Below, one piece after another: positions 45,835-58,329 of a stretch of DNA of 64,000 nucleotides. Below the pieces are notes generated by a model. It had not been told where the DNA came from. It did no database searches and worked only from the letters and a program-made list of their open reading frames with translations. This DNA is from Allomyces macrogynus ATCC 38327 (taxonomy: Eukaryota; Blastocladiomycota; Blastocladiomycetes; Blastocladiales; Blastocladiaceae): NCBI GenBank assembly GCA_000151295.1, contig GG745358.1:23730-87729 (forward strand), read 5' to 3'. Position numbers and translations under genes: made by a program. Positions within the stretch are counted from its first letter, which is position 1. Each line of letters starts with the position of its first letter.

Positions 45835-47306
45835 ATGGCCACCTACAGCGGCATTTCCATTGCTGAGCGCGATAAGTACCGCGACATTTTCGCGAGCCTT
45901 GGGCCCGTTGACGGCGTCGTGACCGGTAGGACCTGACCCAGCGACCGCCCCGTCCTTTTCGAGCCCATCCTCATCGCAACCTGCCATCCACTAGGCCTGC
46001 AATGCCGCGGCGTGTTCCTCAAGTCGGGTCTCGACAACTCGCAGCTCGAGAAAATCTGGAACCTGGCCGACATGGACCACGACGGGTCGCTCGACATTGA
46101 AGAGTTTATCGTGGCCATGCGCATCATCTACGATTCGATCAATGGCGCGCCGATTCCACCCGTCTTGCCCGGCTACATGATCCCGCCGATCAAGCTCGCG
46201 GCACGCAAATTGAACCCGAATCTCGACCCGCTCGCCATGGCCGCGGGCGTACCGGGCATTCCGACGCTCGCAAGTACCGCGAACCCGGGGATGGGCATGA
46301 TGGGCACCGACCCGACGGGGATGATGGGCGGGATGGGCATGGGCGCGTCCATGTACGACCCAATGTACCAGAACCAGCTTGCGGGGCAGGTGTTGCGCGG
46401 CGTATGTGGTCTGCTCGACGCGCCGTGGGGTGCTAGGAACATAATGCTGACTTGAATTGACCGTCCGGTAGCCGACGATCGAGTTTACCGACGACTTTGA
46501 CTGGTACATGCAGCCGGCCGCCAAGCTCAAGTACGAAATGGAGTTTGAGCGCGCACCCACCAAGAACGGCCTGCTCTCCAGTGCGTACCGCTGCGCGAAT
46601 CGCTCTCGAATTCTCTCCACCCGTCGCTCAACTCTTTTTTTTCCGCAGAGGCACACGCATACGAGGCATTTGCGCTTTCGAGGCGCCCCGTTGACGAGTT
46701 TGAGATCATTTGGTGCGCGTTCTCAACTCGCAATGACGTGCCCCATGGCCTCGAAACTCACCCACGACCTCCCACTCATTACCCAGGTCTATTGTCGATC
46801 TTCTTGGCAAGGACGAAATCAACGTCGACCAATACGTGGCCTTCCAGCACATCATCAACGCGCGCAAGGGCAACAAGCCCTTCCCGCGGCAACTGCCGCC
46901 CGAGGTGATTGCCACGTTCCGCACGACCGCGACCCCCGTGTCTTCGCGCAGTGCTGGCATGTCGCGTTCCGTCTCCAAGGAGGCCGATCTCTCGCGGTCG
47001 TCGTCGAACCAGTCGCTGACGGCGGGTGACGAGGCCAAGGTCTCAGCGCTCGAGCAGGAACTGGCCTTCTTGCAGGGCGAGCTCGACAAGTTGGGTTCGG
47101 GCGCTGAGAAGCCGCCGTCTCTGATCGACGAGTACTCGGACCTCAAGACCAAGTTGCAGGGCATGATTGATTGGATGAACGAGAATTTGCCGCTGTTGCC
47201 GTCGGATAACAGTGCTATGGACCTGGGCGTCATGCTCAAGTCCCTCAACGAGCAGCTCGTCACGGCGCAGACGACGCTGCAGCGGGAAAAGAGCACGGCG
47301 ATTTGA
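45835..47306 (+). CDS. END3: END3, endocytic EH-domain actin regulator
   Basis: Adaptor of the Pan1-Sla1-End3 complex that drives actin assembly at endocytic sites. Five exons, 45835-45925, 45995-46401, 46472-46580, 46649-46712 and 46787-47306; 396 residues. The first EH domain holds AERDKYRDIFASL, GVFLKSGLDNSQLEKIWNLA and the calcium-loop ADMDHDGSLDIEEF. A G/M-rich linker (MGMMGTDPTGMMGGMGMG) follows, then a second divergent EH-like region rebuilt by splicing (AYEAFALSRRPVDEFEIIW to SIVDLLGKDEINVDQYVAF). The C terminus is a coiled coil ending in SLNEQLVTAQTTLQREKS. Confidence 0.9.
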
Positions 47307-47496
47307 TGGAGCGTTGATTTTTTTGTGGTTCTTGTTTTGCAGCCGTCTTGGACGATAAATGAATACCAGCCGCTGCAGTTTTGGATTGATTGACGTTGTG
47401 TTGTATTCACGATAGCGTCGCCGTCAGTCGACCATGCCCAAAACTTAAGTCCCTCCACCTCCGCGATTCCATCCCAGTCCCTCCGCTCAACACTTC

Positions 47497-49680
47497 TCAG
47501 TGGGCCGCACCCGCGTGTGGTGCCGCCCCCGGCGTTGGCGACCCGGCCGCCGTCGTCGCGTGCGGCTTTGGCCACTCCCACTGGAACACGGCGCCATCGC
47601 TCGACACGCTCACAATCGACCGCTGGTCCGGCGAGATCTTGACCTTCAAGATATCGGTCGAGTGGCCCACACCGACGTGCGTCATATCGCCCTCCTCGTA
47701 CCGGTAGAGCTTGATAATCTTGTCGGACCCGCCAAGCACGAAATGCATGCCGTCCTGCGTGATATCGAGCCCATTGATCGCGTCCGACTGCGACGCCTCA
47801 ATCTCGCGAATCAAACTGCCGTCATAGGCCTCCCAATACGCGACTTTCCGGTCGGTACCGGACGTGAGCAGCTGGTTCTCCTCCGGGTAGTAGCAGACGG
47901 CCTTGAAGAACGACGGCGCAAAGAGCACTTGGTTGCGCACGTGCCGGACCAAGTCCCAGATAATGCACGACCCATCGGACGAGCTCGAGACACACTCGGA
48001 ATTGTTTTTCCGGATCTTGATGCACGTCACGGTACCCTTGTGCTCCTTCATCGCGTTCTCGAGCTGCTGCACGTGCCGCGAAATCCGCCAAATCCGCACT
48101 TGTCCGTCCTCGCCGCCCGAGACGATCCGGTAAGTCCCGTCGCGGCGATCGATATCGGTCACGGCCAACGCCGTGACACACTTCTTGTGCGCGTCGTGGA
48201 TCTCAAACTGCAGCCGGCCCGACTGCGGCCCAAACGCGCGAATCTTGCCGTCGGTCCAGCCCGTAATCAAGGACCGTCCGTCCTTTTGGAAGATAATACA
48301 CTTGGCCTCGAGGTTCGGCAGCCGGATGCGCAAGTACTCCTGCGCCGACTGCGCGCCCCAGATCCGAATGTCCGTGTCGGACGCGGTCGCAAAGACTTCG
48401 GACGAGTCGGGCGGGAAGGCAATGTCGTTGACGGGCGAGTAGTGCCAGGTGATCACGCGCGCCGAGTCCATGGTGGCGACATCGACCGCATAAATGTTGG
48501 ATTGCGACGTGGCCGCCATAATGTGCGTGCCGCGCACCGGGCAGATGGACGTGACTTTGCCGTCGAGCTTGGTGCGTCTCGAGACTTTGAGCCCGTGTAG
48601 CGACATGTGCGCGAGGGTGCCGTCGCCGGCGCCGATCAAGATGCCTTGCCCGTCGCTGTTCAGCGCGCAGCTGATGATACCGAGCGAAAAGTTGTCCTAT
48701 GCAGGAATGCAGTCGAGCACGTCAGCGCACGTTCGCTCGAAGTCACAGCGTCAAGATGCGTGAGAACGTCAGCAAGCGCGCGTACCTTTTCCTTTGGCGG
48801 CCCCGAATTCTTAAACAACTTGGTCGCGACCGCGACTTGCAACAAGTCCCCCGTCGTCGTGCCGCAATACATGAACTCGTCCTGGTGATCGACAGTAATA
48901 CACTTGACAATGCGCTTGATCGTGCCCATTTGGCAGTCGGTCGGTTTCACTTTGCGCGCGGCCACGTTCACTTCCCACACGCGCAAGTTGCAGTGGCCGC
49001 CCGTGACAAACGCGAGATCGTCGTTGTTCAGGTAGGCCAGGCACAGCGCGACCCCTGCCGAGTCCTTGGACGCGGGCGCACCGCAAATCGCGTTGCCGCG
49101 CTCCAAGTCCCAGACAATCACAGAATTGTCGTCTTCGCCACCGAGCGACGCGAGGTAGAGGTCGTTGGGCGAGAAGGCGAGCGCCTCGACCTTGACCTTG
49201 TGCAGCGACAGGTGCTTGATGGCCCTGCGCGTCGCAAAGTCCCACAGGATGATGTCGGCCTACGGAGGGACGGGGTAGACGTCAGTCGCGCGCATTTCTC
49301 GACGGATTGCGCGAGAGCGAGGGCATGAAAGCGAGCGAGCGCACCTGGAACCCCATGTGCGTGACCTGGCCGGAGGCAATGTACCGGCCCGACTTGCTCA
49401 CGGCCAGACAAGTGATCAGGTTCGTGTGGCCCTGTAAGAACTCTTGCTCGCCAGTGGCCAGGTTCTGCAGGACCACGTTCGACCCGAGCGGGTATATGCG
49501 ATGCGACCCGGACGGATGCCGCAAGAGGCCCTGCGGGACCGTGCCTAAGCCCGGAGAACGGCGTCAGCGGGCGGCGCGACGTAGGATGGAGGTCTGTGTG
49601 GATCTGGCGGTGGCGACGGTACCGGAAAAGCCGATAATGGATCGGAGCTTGAGCTGCTCGGGTTGGTGCTCGGTCATCAT
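47497..49680 (-). CDS. CFAP52: Cilia- and flagella-associated protein 52 (CFAP52/WDR16)
   Basis: WD-repeat protein inside the B-tubule of motile axonemes. Four minus-strand exons, 49680-49623, 49544-49345, 49259-48786 and 48696-47497; 643 residues, near the animal length. Repeats run from HPSGSHRIYPLGSNVVLQNL and GHTNLITCLAVSKSGRYIAS through YRIVSGGEDGQVRIWRISRH to GVGHSTDILKVKISPDQRSI. Diagnostic blocks: EKDNFSLGIISCALN, WHYSPVNDIAFPPDSSEVFA, GWTDGKIRAFGPQSGRL, KNNSECVSSSSDGSCIIWDL and SGTDRKVAYWEAYDGSLIRE. The start is the first of two adjacent ATGs. Its presence implies a motile flagellum in the life cycle. Confidence 0.95.
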
Positions 49681-50198
49681 CTTGGACGGCAGGCTGGCGG
49701 GCTGGTCGGAAGGCGAGCGAGTGCAGGGCGGTGCTGGTGATATGTCTTCGAAGCGGTGGATTGCAGCAAGTCGGGCTCGCAGCGAGGTTGGTCGCGTTGC
49801 CGTTGGTAATTGGTGGTAGGTAGGATGATCGTCGCCAGATCAGGTCAACGGCAGCAAAGGCAAAGGGGCTGCTGCTCGACGCGGTCACGGGACGTGCGAT
49901 TTCTTCTCTACCCCTCGCTCGACAGCGAACTGCTCGACAACAAACAGCTCAACGACGACGACGAAATGGACCTGCATTCTCCATTTAAACAAGTACGCGA
50001 GCCAAAACCTTACACGAAAACCAAGACGAGCACAAACCAAACGCAACAAACGAAAAGAACGACACGCGGGCACGCGACGCCAGCCCGCGCGCGGCCGCGG
50101 TGCTGCCACAGCCCCGAGCGCGAGCGACGTTGCCAAGCGTGTCCTACAGACGCAGCGCAACAGCGCAAAGAGGGGATGGGACGGAATGGAGCGGCATT
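49681..50198. other. Spacer between CFAP52 start and CK2 alpha stop
   Basis: About 520 bp, upstream of CFAP52 and downstream of CK2 alpha. No ORF supported. Confidence 0.5.
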
Positions 50199-51572
50199 TT
50201 ACTGCGACGACGTTGGCTCCAAGTAGCCCTCCTTCTCCTTGACCACGTCAAAGTAAGGGTGCGTCATGGCCTCCTTGGCCGTAAGCCGGTCCTGGTGGTC
50301 GTACCGCAGCAAGCGGTCCAAGAAATCGAGCGCCTCGGGCGTCACGAGGTGCTGGTTGTCGGTGTTGACAAACTTGGTCCATGGCTTGCGGGGGTAACTG
50401 GTGGGTGGAGGGCACAATGTGAGCCAGAGTTGCAAAGCCAGCTACTGCGCGCGGGGAGCAGCACGTACCGGCCAAGGATGTTGTCGAACCGCTCGTCGAG
50501 CTCAATCTCGTACTTGGTCAGGTAGGCGTCGAGGTCGTCGGTGCCGAGCACACGTGCAATCTTGACGAGCTGGTCGTAGCTGGTAGAAATCAAAGCATGT
50601 TAGTCAACTTGATGGATCGTTGATGGGAACGAGGAAAGAGAAAGCGTACTTGTCCGACCCGTGGAAGAACGGCTCCTTCTTGAAGATCTGTTGGCGGGAA
50701 CACACCAGCACGTCAGTCGTCTGATGGATGCTCACCACCAAGCTCGCAAAGCAACAAAAAAACGAACCATGCTGGCAAACATGCAGCCGAGCGACCACAT
50801 GTCGAGCGAGTAGTCGTAGTCCTGAAGGTCGACAAGGAGTTCTGGACCCTTGAAGTACCGCGACGCGACGCGCACATTGTATTCGGTGCGCGGGTGGTAA
50901 AACTCGGCCAGCCCGCAGTCGATCAACCGCAGCTTGCGGTTGGCGTGGTCGATCATGACATTGTGCGGCTTGACGTCGCGGTGCATGATGCCCTTGGAAT
51001 GGCAAAAGTCGAGTGCCTTGAGCAGCTCGAAAATGTAGAACCGCACCTCGTAGTCGGACAACGTCGGGTAGAGCACCTTGAAGTCGGTGTTGTTGACGTG
51101 CTCGAAGATGAGCGCCGGCGTCTTGGACTAATCGCAGCGGTGTCAGTGTTCGAGTCAGGAAGTTGCTGGCACGCCAAATCAAGGCGCACCTGCGGGTCGC
51201 GCACGACATCGAGCAGCTGCACCACGTTGGTCCCGCCCGACAGGTTTTGCAAAATCTTGATTTCGCGCTTGATTTTCTTTTTCTTGACGGGCTTGAGCAC
51301 CTTGATCACGCACTGCTGGCCCGTGATGATGTTGATGCCCTCAAACACCTCTGAGTACTTGCCGCGGCCGACCTTGCGCACAATCTCGTAGTTGTCGGGC
51401 GAGCTATTTCGGGGCGACATGGGGATGAGCATCGCGACGCGACGGCCAAGTTAGGTACGAGAGCGCAACCAACGGACCCCCATTGCACCGACAAGTTGTC
51501 GTAATCCCAGTAGTCCTGGGGCATGGATGCGTTCACGTCCGCGTAGACGCGGGCGACCGACGGCTCGCGCAT
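50199..51572 (-). CDS. Casein kinase 2 catalytic subunit alpha
   Basis: Constitutive Ser/Thr kinase for acidic sites. Six minus-strand exons: 51572-51478, 51403-51190, 51127-50768, 50687-50650, 50579-50469, 50397-50199; 338 residues. N terminus [20 protein letters not shown]; glycine loop [12 protein letters not shown]; the basic [15 protein letters not shown] of CK2; catalytic loop [18 protein letters not shown] region [33 protein letters not shown]. The activation-loop DWG of CK2 (DFG in most kinases) reads [12 protein letters not shown] here (codon TGC). The rest is standard, so activity is probably kept. Its 3' end lies 518 bp upstream of the CFAP52 start; all six joins keep frame. Confidence 0.95.
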
Positions 51573-52392
51573 GGTGAAGTGGCGGAGAAGGGGGAGCGTG
51601 TGGGCGAGCGACGAGCGGAATGAAAAGTGCCGAGTGGGCGCAGTGATGAGAATGTGCCCCACCTGGAACACGAATGGGGACGCAGGAGGGGCCGTGTCAA
51701 GGTCAGACATGGCCCAACATGCAACGTTGCATCGTGGACAGCACATCCACCAGACGGTCGAGGGGTCCGTGACGTGGTGGAAAGCCGGCCATGGCCCACC
51801 GTTCAAGTCGTGCTTGCCATCGGACAGAAAATACAAATGCCTCAGTGGTCGCCGGTGCGAGCGTCATGGACCCCTCGACCAACATGGATAGCGTCCTGGG
51901 TGGCAAAGAGCGCCGTGCCTTGACGAGGTTGAATACGGGTGCCGATACGCGCTCCGGCGGTAGTTGGAAGCCTGGGTTGACGTCGCGTCGAGTGCTGGAG
52001 CTTGCGCCAACAGCGGCGGTGACTTTGGTCGGGTCAACGACGGCGAGGGCGAAGCCTTGCGCCCAGCTGCAGCTGCGGGTGGTCGGTCGGTCGGTCGCGG
52101 TGAAGCCCGCTGCGGTGCCGTGGATGCTGGTCCTGCGGTCGGGCGGCAGGTCGTGGAGTGGTGCGCGACGCGACCGAAAGGTCGGCGTGCCGTGTCGACA
52201 TTGTCACGTGGCCCGTCTCCGGGCACGTAACCTAGCCAAACCTGAGCAAGCTGGCGAACCCAACCAGCCTCGACCAATCCGCAAGCCAACCGAACCAACC
52301 GAAGACAACCGCGCATCAGCGGCACTTAATCACGAAACGATGTGCTGTACTAGGAACAGATAACTATGCCCTCCCTCTTCCTCGACCTGGCT
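51573..52392. other. Spacer upstream of CK2 alpha
   Basis: About 820 bp between the CK2 alpha start and the uL22m stop. ORFs are shadow-like; nothing recognised. Confidence 0.5.
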
Positions 52393-53336
52393 CTAGGCGT
52401 CATAGAACAGCCGCTTCCACTTGTTGTAGATGGGCTTCTCCTCGAGAATCGGCTTGACGTGCTTGCGCTCCTTCTTGGGCGGCAGGAACCCGCCCTTCCC
52501 CTGGAACCGGTTGCCGCGGTTCGGCGCGAGCGGCACGTCCGATTCCTTGAGCTCAATCTTCATGTGCGACGACGGGCTCGTGAGCCGCCCAAACCGCCCA
52601 CGACCATGAATGCGAATGCCGTGCTTGTAGATGCCCTTGCCCACCCACGCCTGTGCAATCACCAGACCGCGGCCCTTTTTGGACTCGTCGCCAAGCTCGG
52701 CCTGTTTGGCCTGGTTCAGAGCCTGCTTGAGCGCGCCCACGAGGCGCGGCGCCGGCTTCTTGACGGCGAATTGCATCTGCGCAAGGGCGTCGGTGATCGG
52801 GAGACCCTTGATTTGCCGCGCGAGCATGTTAAGCTTGCGTGGCGAGTAGTCGATCGAGCCCGTCGTTTGCACAATCTGGATTGTAGACATGACCAGGGTC
52901 AGGTTCGGTGCACACCGCGGTAATCGATCAAACAGCGATTCGGTTCAACACACCGACTTCTTGGAAATGTACGGGCCCGACCCGGCCGCAGCGCGCTCGG
53001 CGGCACGCTCCTCGTCCCTTTGCTTCTTCTTGGCCTCCTGTGCGACCTGGTCAAACACCGACGATGCCGTCACCGACAGGTTGGCCTCGCCGTCCTCGTC
53101 GGCCTTGGCCTTGGCCTTGCCCGACGCATGGCGCGCCTGCATCGCCGCAACGGCAAGCGGGGACGACACTCGTGGCACCGCGGCCAGCGAGCGACTAATG
53201 AGAGCAATGATGGGTGCGGATGGCGGTTGAGTTGATGTGGCCTCGGTCAACGATGCCAGCGGGGGGCCACGCAGTGAACAAGTTGCGGATGGTGGTTCTG
53301 GGGCGGTATGGACCTGAATTGGCGCAGAGCGAGCAT
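52393..53336 (-). CDS. Mitochondrial ribosomal protein uL22m (MRPL22)
   Basis: Large-subunit protein lining the mitoribosome exit tunnel. Three minus-strand exons, 53336-53314, 53194-52954 and 52875-52393; 248 residues. The first exon codes only MLALRQF plus two bases; its join to RSLAAVPRVSSPLAVAAM, ending at RHASG, gives a textbook mitochondrial presequence. The alternative start (ATG 53142) would lose it. A linker rich in K/E/A leads to the L22 fold: SIDYSPRKLNMLARQIKGLP, VGALKQALNQAKQAELG, VIAQAWVGKGIYKHGIRIHG and GRFGRLTSPSSHMKIELKE. The C-terminal extension (PPKKERKHVKPILEEKPIYN) is typical of fungal forms. Confidence 0.9.
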
Positions 53337-53891
53337 CGTGATCACCAATGGGGTGGGGTCGGGTCAATCTTGGCTCGGCCGGAAGTGATTGTAGCACCGG
53401 ATCTTGCAGCTGTTATCCACGCGCTCGGGATTGCTGAGGCGAAGCTGGGCGAGTTGCAGCACGTCGGTGGCCGTCGAGGTCGGCACGTCGTTGATGGGGT
53501 CGTGGGTCGGCCGACACGGGCACCAACGAGCTCGACAAGACTTGATCAAGCTGCAAAAGCAACGGTGCGGTGGGGAATCGCTCATTCGCACGTGGTCAAC
53601 CTCTCAAACCCACCCGCTGGCGTTTCGACCCTGCCTAGTGCCACCGCTTCAGCTCCAGCTGTTGCTGCACGCTTTCGGCGTGCGCGACTTCGACTCGTCT
53701 GCACGAACCATTCAGCACCGCCAGCAACTTCGAGCACAAGGACACCCATCCGCGCTTGGACCACGCGAACTAACTCGGCGGCCGTGGGTGTGGACCAACG
53801 CCCGCCGTGCCGATCAATCCACCCCCTCCACGACCGACGAGAGCGTGGCGCAGTTTCGCTCCAAACGCGCGGCAACCTCGACCATTTCGCC
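53337..53891. promoter_or_regulatory. Divergent upstream region, uL22m (-) and VPS39-like (+)
   Basis: 555 bp between start codons, no supported ORF and no TATA box. Confidence 0.5.
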
Positions 53892-56800
53892 ATGTACTCG
53901 GTCTTCCCGCTCCTCAACGTCACCAACGACATCGCCAATGCCGCCAAACCGGCCGCCGAAACCTCGAGGTCCTTTGGTCTGCCGTGGCTCCCAGGCGGCA
54001 GCAGCGGCGCGTCTGATGGCGCGGCGCTGGCCAAGTCGGCTGCGATTACGTGCATGGACATGCTCGGTATGCCGTGTACCATATTGTCGAGGCGCGTGAG
54101 AAAGAGGCGCTCATTTCGTGGTCTTGCACGACGTCGATTCCCTAGACGAGATGGTCTACGTGGGCCTGCTCGGCGGCCAAGTCATCACGTACCAATTCAA
54201 CGTGCGATCCATTATGGTCCCTTTTTGATAGGTGATCATGGTCAATCGAGGGCGTCATGGCACGGTGTTCATGAGGTAAGCTGACGCGTCGTGCCGCCTT
54301 CTTCGTTGAGTAGAAAAAAGAGGGCTCGTTCACGTTTATTCAATCGCAATCGACCATCCCGCAACAAGTCCGGATCGTGCAGCTCCATGTCTTGCCGGGA
54401 ACGCAGACGGTTGCAGTACTTGCGGGTGCGCTTGGTTTTTTTGCTCCTCGGATCCCACACGACCACTTTCTCATTGCTCGTTTGTTTGAACCAGACACGA
54501 TTCTCGCGTTCTACGACCTCAGTATGCACCCGCTCTCGATCCGCCCGCTCAAGGGGATCACGGCCATTGCCGTGAACCAATCGGCCGTCGAGAACGGCCC
54601 GCCCGTCGACCAGCTCGTGATTACGCGACGACGCACCTTGACGCAGCTGCAGCTCAAGCGCGCCGGATCGAGTCTGGCCATTTCCGAGCTCAAGGTCCGT
54701 TTCATCCACATCCCTCCCAACTTCCCCACCAGTTGACTGATCCACACATATGCATCCCGCTGATCCAGGAAATTCCCTTACCCGACGGCGCTCAGCGACT
54801 TGTCTGGCGCGACAACCACGTGATCGTCGCCGATGCGCGCGACTACCGGCTCGTGCGACTCGCTGACGGACAGCGGCTGGCGCTGGCACCGTTTGACCAG
54901 CATTCGCCCAACTCGCCGCGGCAGGATTTCCGACCGCATATGGCATTCACGTCGAGTTCCGAGGTAATCGTGACGTGTGGCCGGCCCGACGGGCCCGGGC
55001 TCGGCCTGTTTTTCTCGACCTCCGGGGAACCAGTGCGCGGCACGGTGCAGTTTCCGGTCTACCCAAAGGCGCTCGGTACGTGCACGGTGCATGCCTTGAT
55101 TTGAACATCGCCCACAGACTGACCCGTTGGAGGTGACAGGTTTCCACTACCCGCACATTGTCACGCTCGTCCGCGCGCTGCACGACGACGTCGACCACCT
55201 GCAAGTCCACCACTTACTCGACCTCTGCGCGAAACAGCGCGACCCGCTCCCGCTCCACGCGACGGGCTTCCTGACCGTCCCCTATGGCGCGCGCATGATG
55301 CACGGCTGCGCGGTCGAAATTCTCGTGCGCGAGCGTGACGCGCTCTACGGGCTCGGGTGTCCGCCAATCGTGGAACAGGTGCGGGACGCGCTGAAAGCCG
55401 GGCAATTAGACGTGGCCCTGGCGCTCGCGCAGGCCGCGTTACCGAGCGACGCGCACGAACGATTCTTGGCACAGGCGAGTTTGGGCGTGCGGTACCTGAA
55501 CGCGTGCCAGTTGGAGGATGCGCTGACGCTATTCAAGAAGGCCGGGGTGCCGCCGAAATTGGTCCTGCATTTGTATCGCCCGGACGCGGAGCAGTATCGA
55601 TTGGGCACGGACGAGGCCGATTTGTTGAATTCGTTGGGCGCGCTGTCGTCGTTTCAGACGATCGGTACCTGGTTTCATGTGGTGTTGGTACTGGGTGGTT
55701 CGTGGGATTGACGCGTTTGTTTTGCTCGCTAGTCGATCTGGCCGTGCACAAAATGTACGGCAGCACCGACCACCTCGACTCGGCGTCCGTACAAGGCCTG
55801 CGTCTGACACTGCAAGAAAACATGGCGCACTTTCTCGCCGAATACCTCGAATGGTGGCGCGGATCGCGCGACCTCGTCGACCCCGTGATCGAACTCGGCC
55901 TGCTCGAAGTCTCGCTCGCCGCCAACTCCCCCCGCCAAGGTCCTCGAACAGACGCAGGTGATCTGCGACCTGGGCCTGTCGGCCGACGCGCTCGCCTACG
56001 CCGAGTGGCGCCTCCAGGACGCCGGGGAACCGCACTTGTACGCGCAGTCGCTCATCACGCAGCGTGCGGGGAATGTGCGGAGGACTCTGGATTTGTGGAC
56101 ACGGTTGGTCGAGAACGGGTCGCCGCATGTCGCGATCACTGAGGTCGCGCAGTACCTCGCGGCGCATTTGGGGAATGCCGCGCAGTTGACCGAGTACGCG
56201 GCGGATCTCGACTGGATTGCTGGGAGGGACGCGCCGCTCGCGCTGGCCGTCGTGAGGCGCGTCGTGCCGCGGTTCGATTCCCAGGCGCTGGCGCCGGTCA
56301 GCGATAAGCTCACAGAAATGTACCTCGAGGACGCGTTGCGCCGGACGAGCCCGATTGCGGACGCGCCGTATTTCGCGACGGTACTGAGGAGTTTGTTGGC
56401 GCGTGCCATGGTGCGGTGTGACGCGTGGGATGCGGAGCGCGAGTATGCGGGCGTGGCGAGGACCGCGTGTGTGGCATTCCCGGTGTTTCTCGAGTCGCGC
56501 GTCTCGGCGGCCACGGTGCCGGCCGGTGACAAGGGAGGAGAGGTGGAGGAGAGTCGCGAGGCGACGGCGACCCGCGCGCGGTTCCAGGTGCTCAAGTTGG
56601 TCGAGCAGGCGATGCCGTATGACGCGCAGCTCAGGACGTTGGAGGGGGTTTTGGCGGGCACGAGTGAGGGGGATCACTCGGTGCGGTACCGGTACGAGCA
56701 CGCGTTGTTGCTTGAGCGCCGTGAGGATGTGGCTGGCGCGCTGCGCGTCATGGTCCGCGAGGTGCGCGACTTGGCGTCGGCGTCAGCGATCATGGACCGA

Positions 56801-57455
56801 CATGGGGTGCCGTTCCAGGCGCTGGTGGACGAGTACTTGGGGATGGAGGATCGGTACGTCGATGTGCACGGTGATGTCATTCTCGACCAAGAACTGACTG
56901 ACACTCGTGAATGTCTTCAATAGCGACGCCTACTCGTCGTTTTTCCTGTCGGTCGCCGTCAAGCACCTGCACGCGTTCGACTTTGACGCGCTCGTCGCGG
57001 TCCTCCCCTCGCAATGGGGCATCCAGCACGCGCAACCGCTGCTCGCACACGAACTCGCGCGCGTTGCGCACGTTCAGCGGTGGTCGACCATGGTGCGCAG
57101 TCTCGAGCGGCACCGGTTCATGGCCGCGCGTGTCGCCGCCCTGGCCCGTGCGGTCGGGTCCGACTCGGACTCGAACCTCGCACCGGCACGGACCAGTGTC
57201 CGCCTGCCCACGGTCTGCGCGCGGTGCCGTATGCCGATCGTCGACGCGACCAGGGCATTTGTCGTGGATCCGCGTGGGAGCGTCTTTCATGGCGACCCGT
57301 GCTGGCGCGAGCACGAGGAGGAGTCGAAGGCCGCCGAGGAGGTGGTGGTTGAGCCGCCAGGGACGCCACCGGCATTGAGCCGACGCGCGAGCGCGCGGTC
57401 GCTGGGGAGTGCCGGGATGAGCACCGCGGCCGCGGCGGGTGCGGGGAGGCGATGA
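53892..57455 (+). CDS. VPS39/VAM6-like HOPS tethering subunit (apparent one-base frameshift)
   Basis: Endolysosomal tethering factor with N-terminal CNH beta-propeller, central clathrin-repeat helices and a C-terminal Cys motif. Eight exons: 53892-54066, 54146-54201, 54314-54425, 54495-54694, 54769-55075, 55140-55664, 55733-56853, 56924-57455; about 1008 residues. CNH parts: DEMVYVGLLGGQVITYQFN spliced to KKEGSFTFIQ, then VQLHVLPGTQTVAVLA to DTILAFYDLSMHPLSI. Helical region: VEQVRDALKAGQLDVALALA and YLNACQLEDALTLFKKAGVP. The end has VCARCRMPIVDATRAFVVDP and FHGDPC, the VPS39 C-terminal zinc-like motif. Exon 7 is one base too long: the frame breaks at C6 (55928-55933), where LAANSP continues as AKVLEQTQVICDLG only if one C is ignored. 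VPS3/TGFBRAP1 is the close alternative identity. Confidence 0.8.
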
Positions 57456-58329
57456 CCGGCGCGGACCGGGGCCCCAGCGGCCGAAGAATAGATTGAAGTT
57501 GTGCGCCGGCTGCCAAGCACATATTGACTACAGGTTGCCGCAGGCCGCAGCCAGACTGGCGCGGTGAGACGCGGTTCAAGCGGCGCGTCGGCGCGCGCTC
57601 GCTCGGGGTACGGGACGCATCGGCGTCGGGTCGGCCGGTGCAGGCGGGCCCTGAGCGCATCGACGCGCACCGAAGCGGGTCGTCGGTTGCGACGGCGGCC
57701 TCGGCGCAGCGATTGTGGCAGGGGCGCGTTGCATGGAGCGGCGCGGGGCGGCGTGCAGGCAGAACGAGGAAGCGCGCGAACAAGGGCGGAACGCGGGGAA
57801 AGCGGGCGGAAACAACCGGAAGTGGGCGAATCGGCGGAAATGCGGACACGTGGGGTCGTGTGGCGCACTGGCTTCGTCCCTGCCGATTTCCGGCCGCCCC
57901 GCCCGCCATCCCCGCTACCGCCGCCCGTGTGCCGCCGTGCCGCTGCTGCTGCTGTACCGCTGCCCTGCAACCCCCACTCCCAGCGACCGCGACGACCTAC
58001 CCAACAACGACCTGCTGCAGCTCCGTCCTCGTCCTCGTGCGGCCGCGCAGAGCCGATTGGACTTCCTGCTCGACCCCGACCAAGTTGCACCTCCATCGGC
58101 CGCTCCTCCACGGCCGACCGACCTGGCAGCTTGGCATCTTCTTGCTTGGCACCTTCGACGCTGCTGCCCACCCCGGTCGGTCCCTTCCGACCCTTTGCGC
58201 GACCCTGCGCTCGACCCTGCGCTCATCGCACTCGAACCGGGACCTGTCACCACGCCTCGACGCCCGCGTTGCCCTCGCTGCGGTCGCTTGACCCTTTGCT
58301 CGACCCGACCCGCGCTTGACCCGCTGAAG
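57456..58329. other. Spacer upstream of PYROXD1
   Basis: About 870 bp. Several long overlapping plus-strand ORFs run into the PYROXD1 start but are R/P-rich without conserved sequence; I treat the region as non-coding. Confidence 0.5.
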
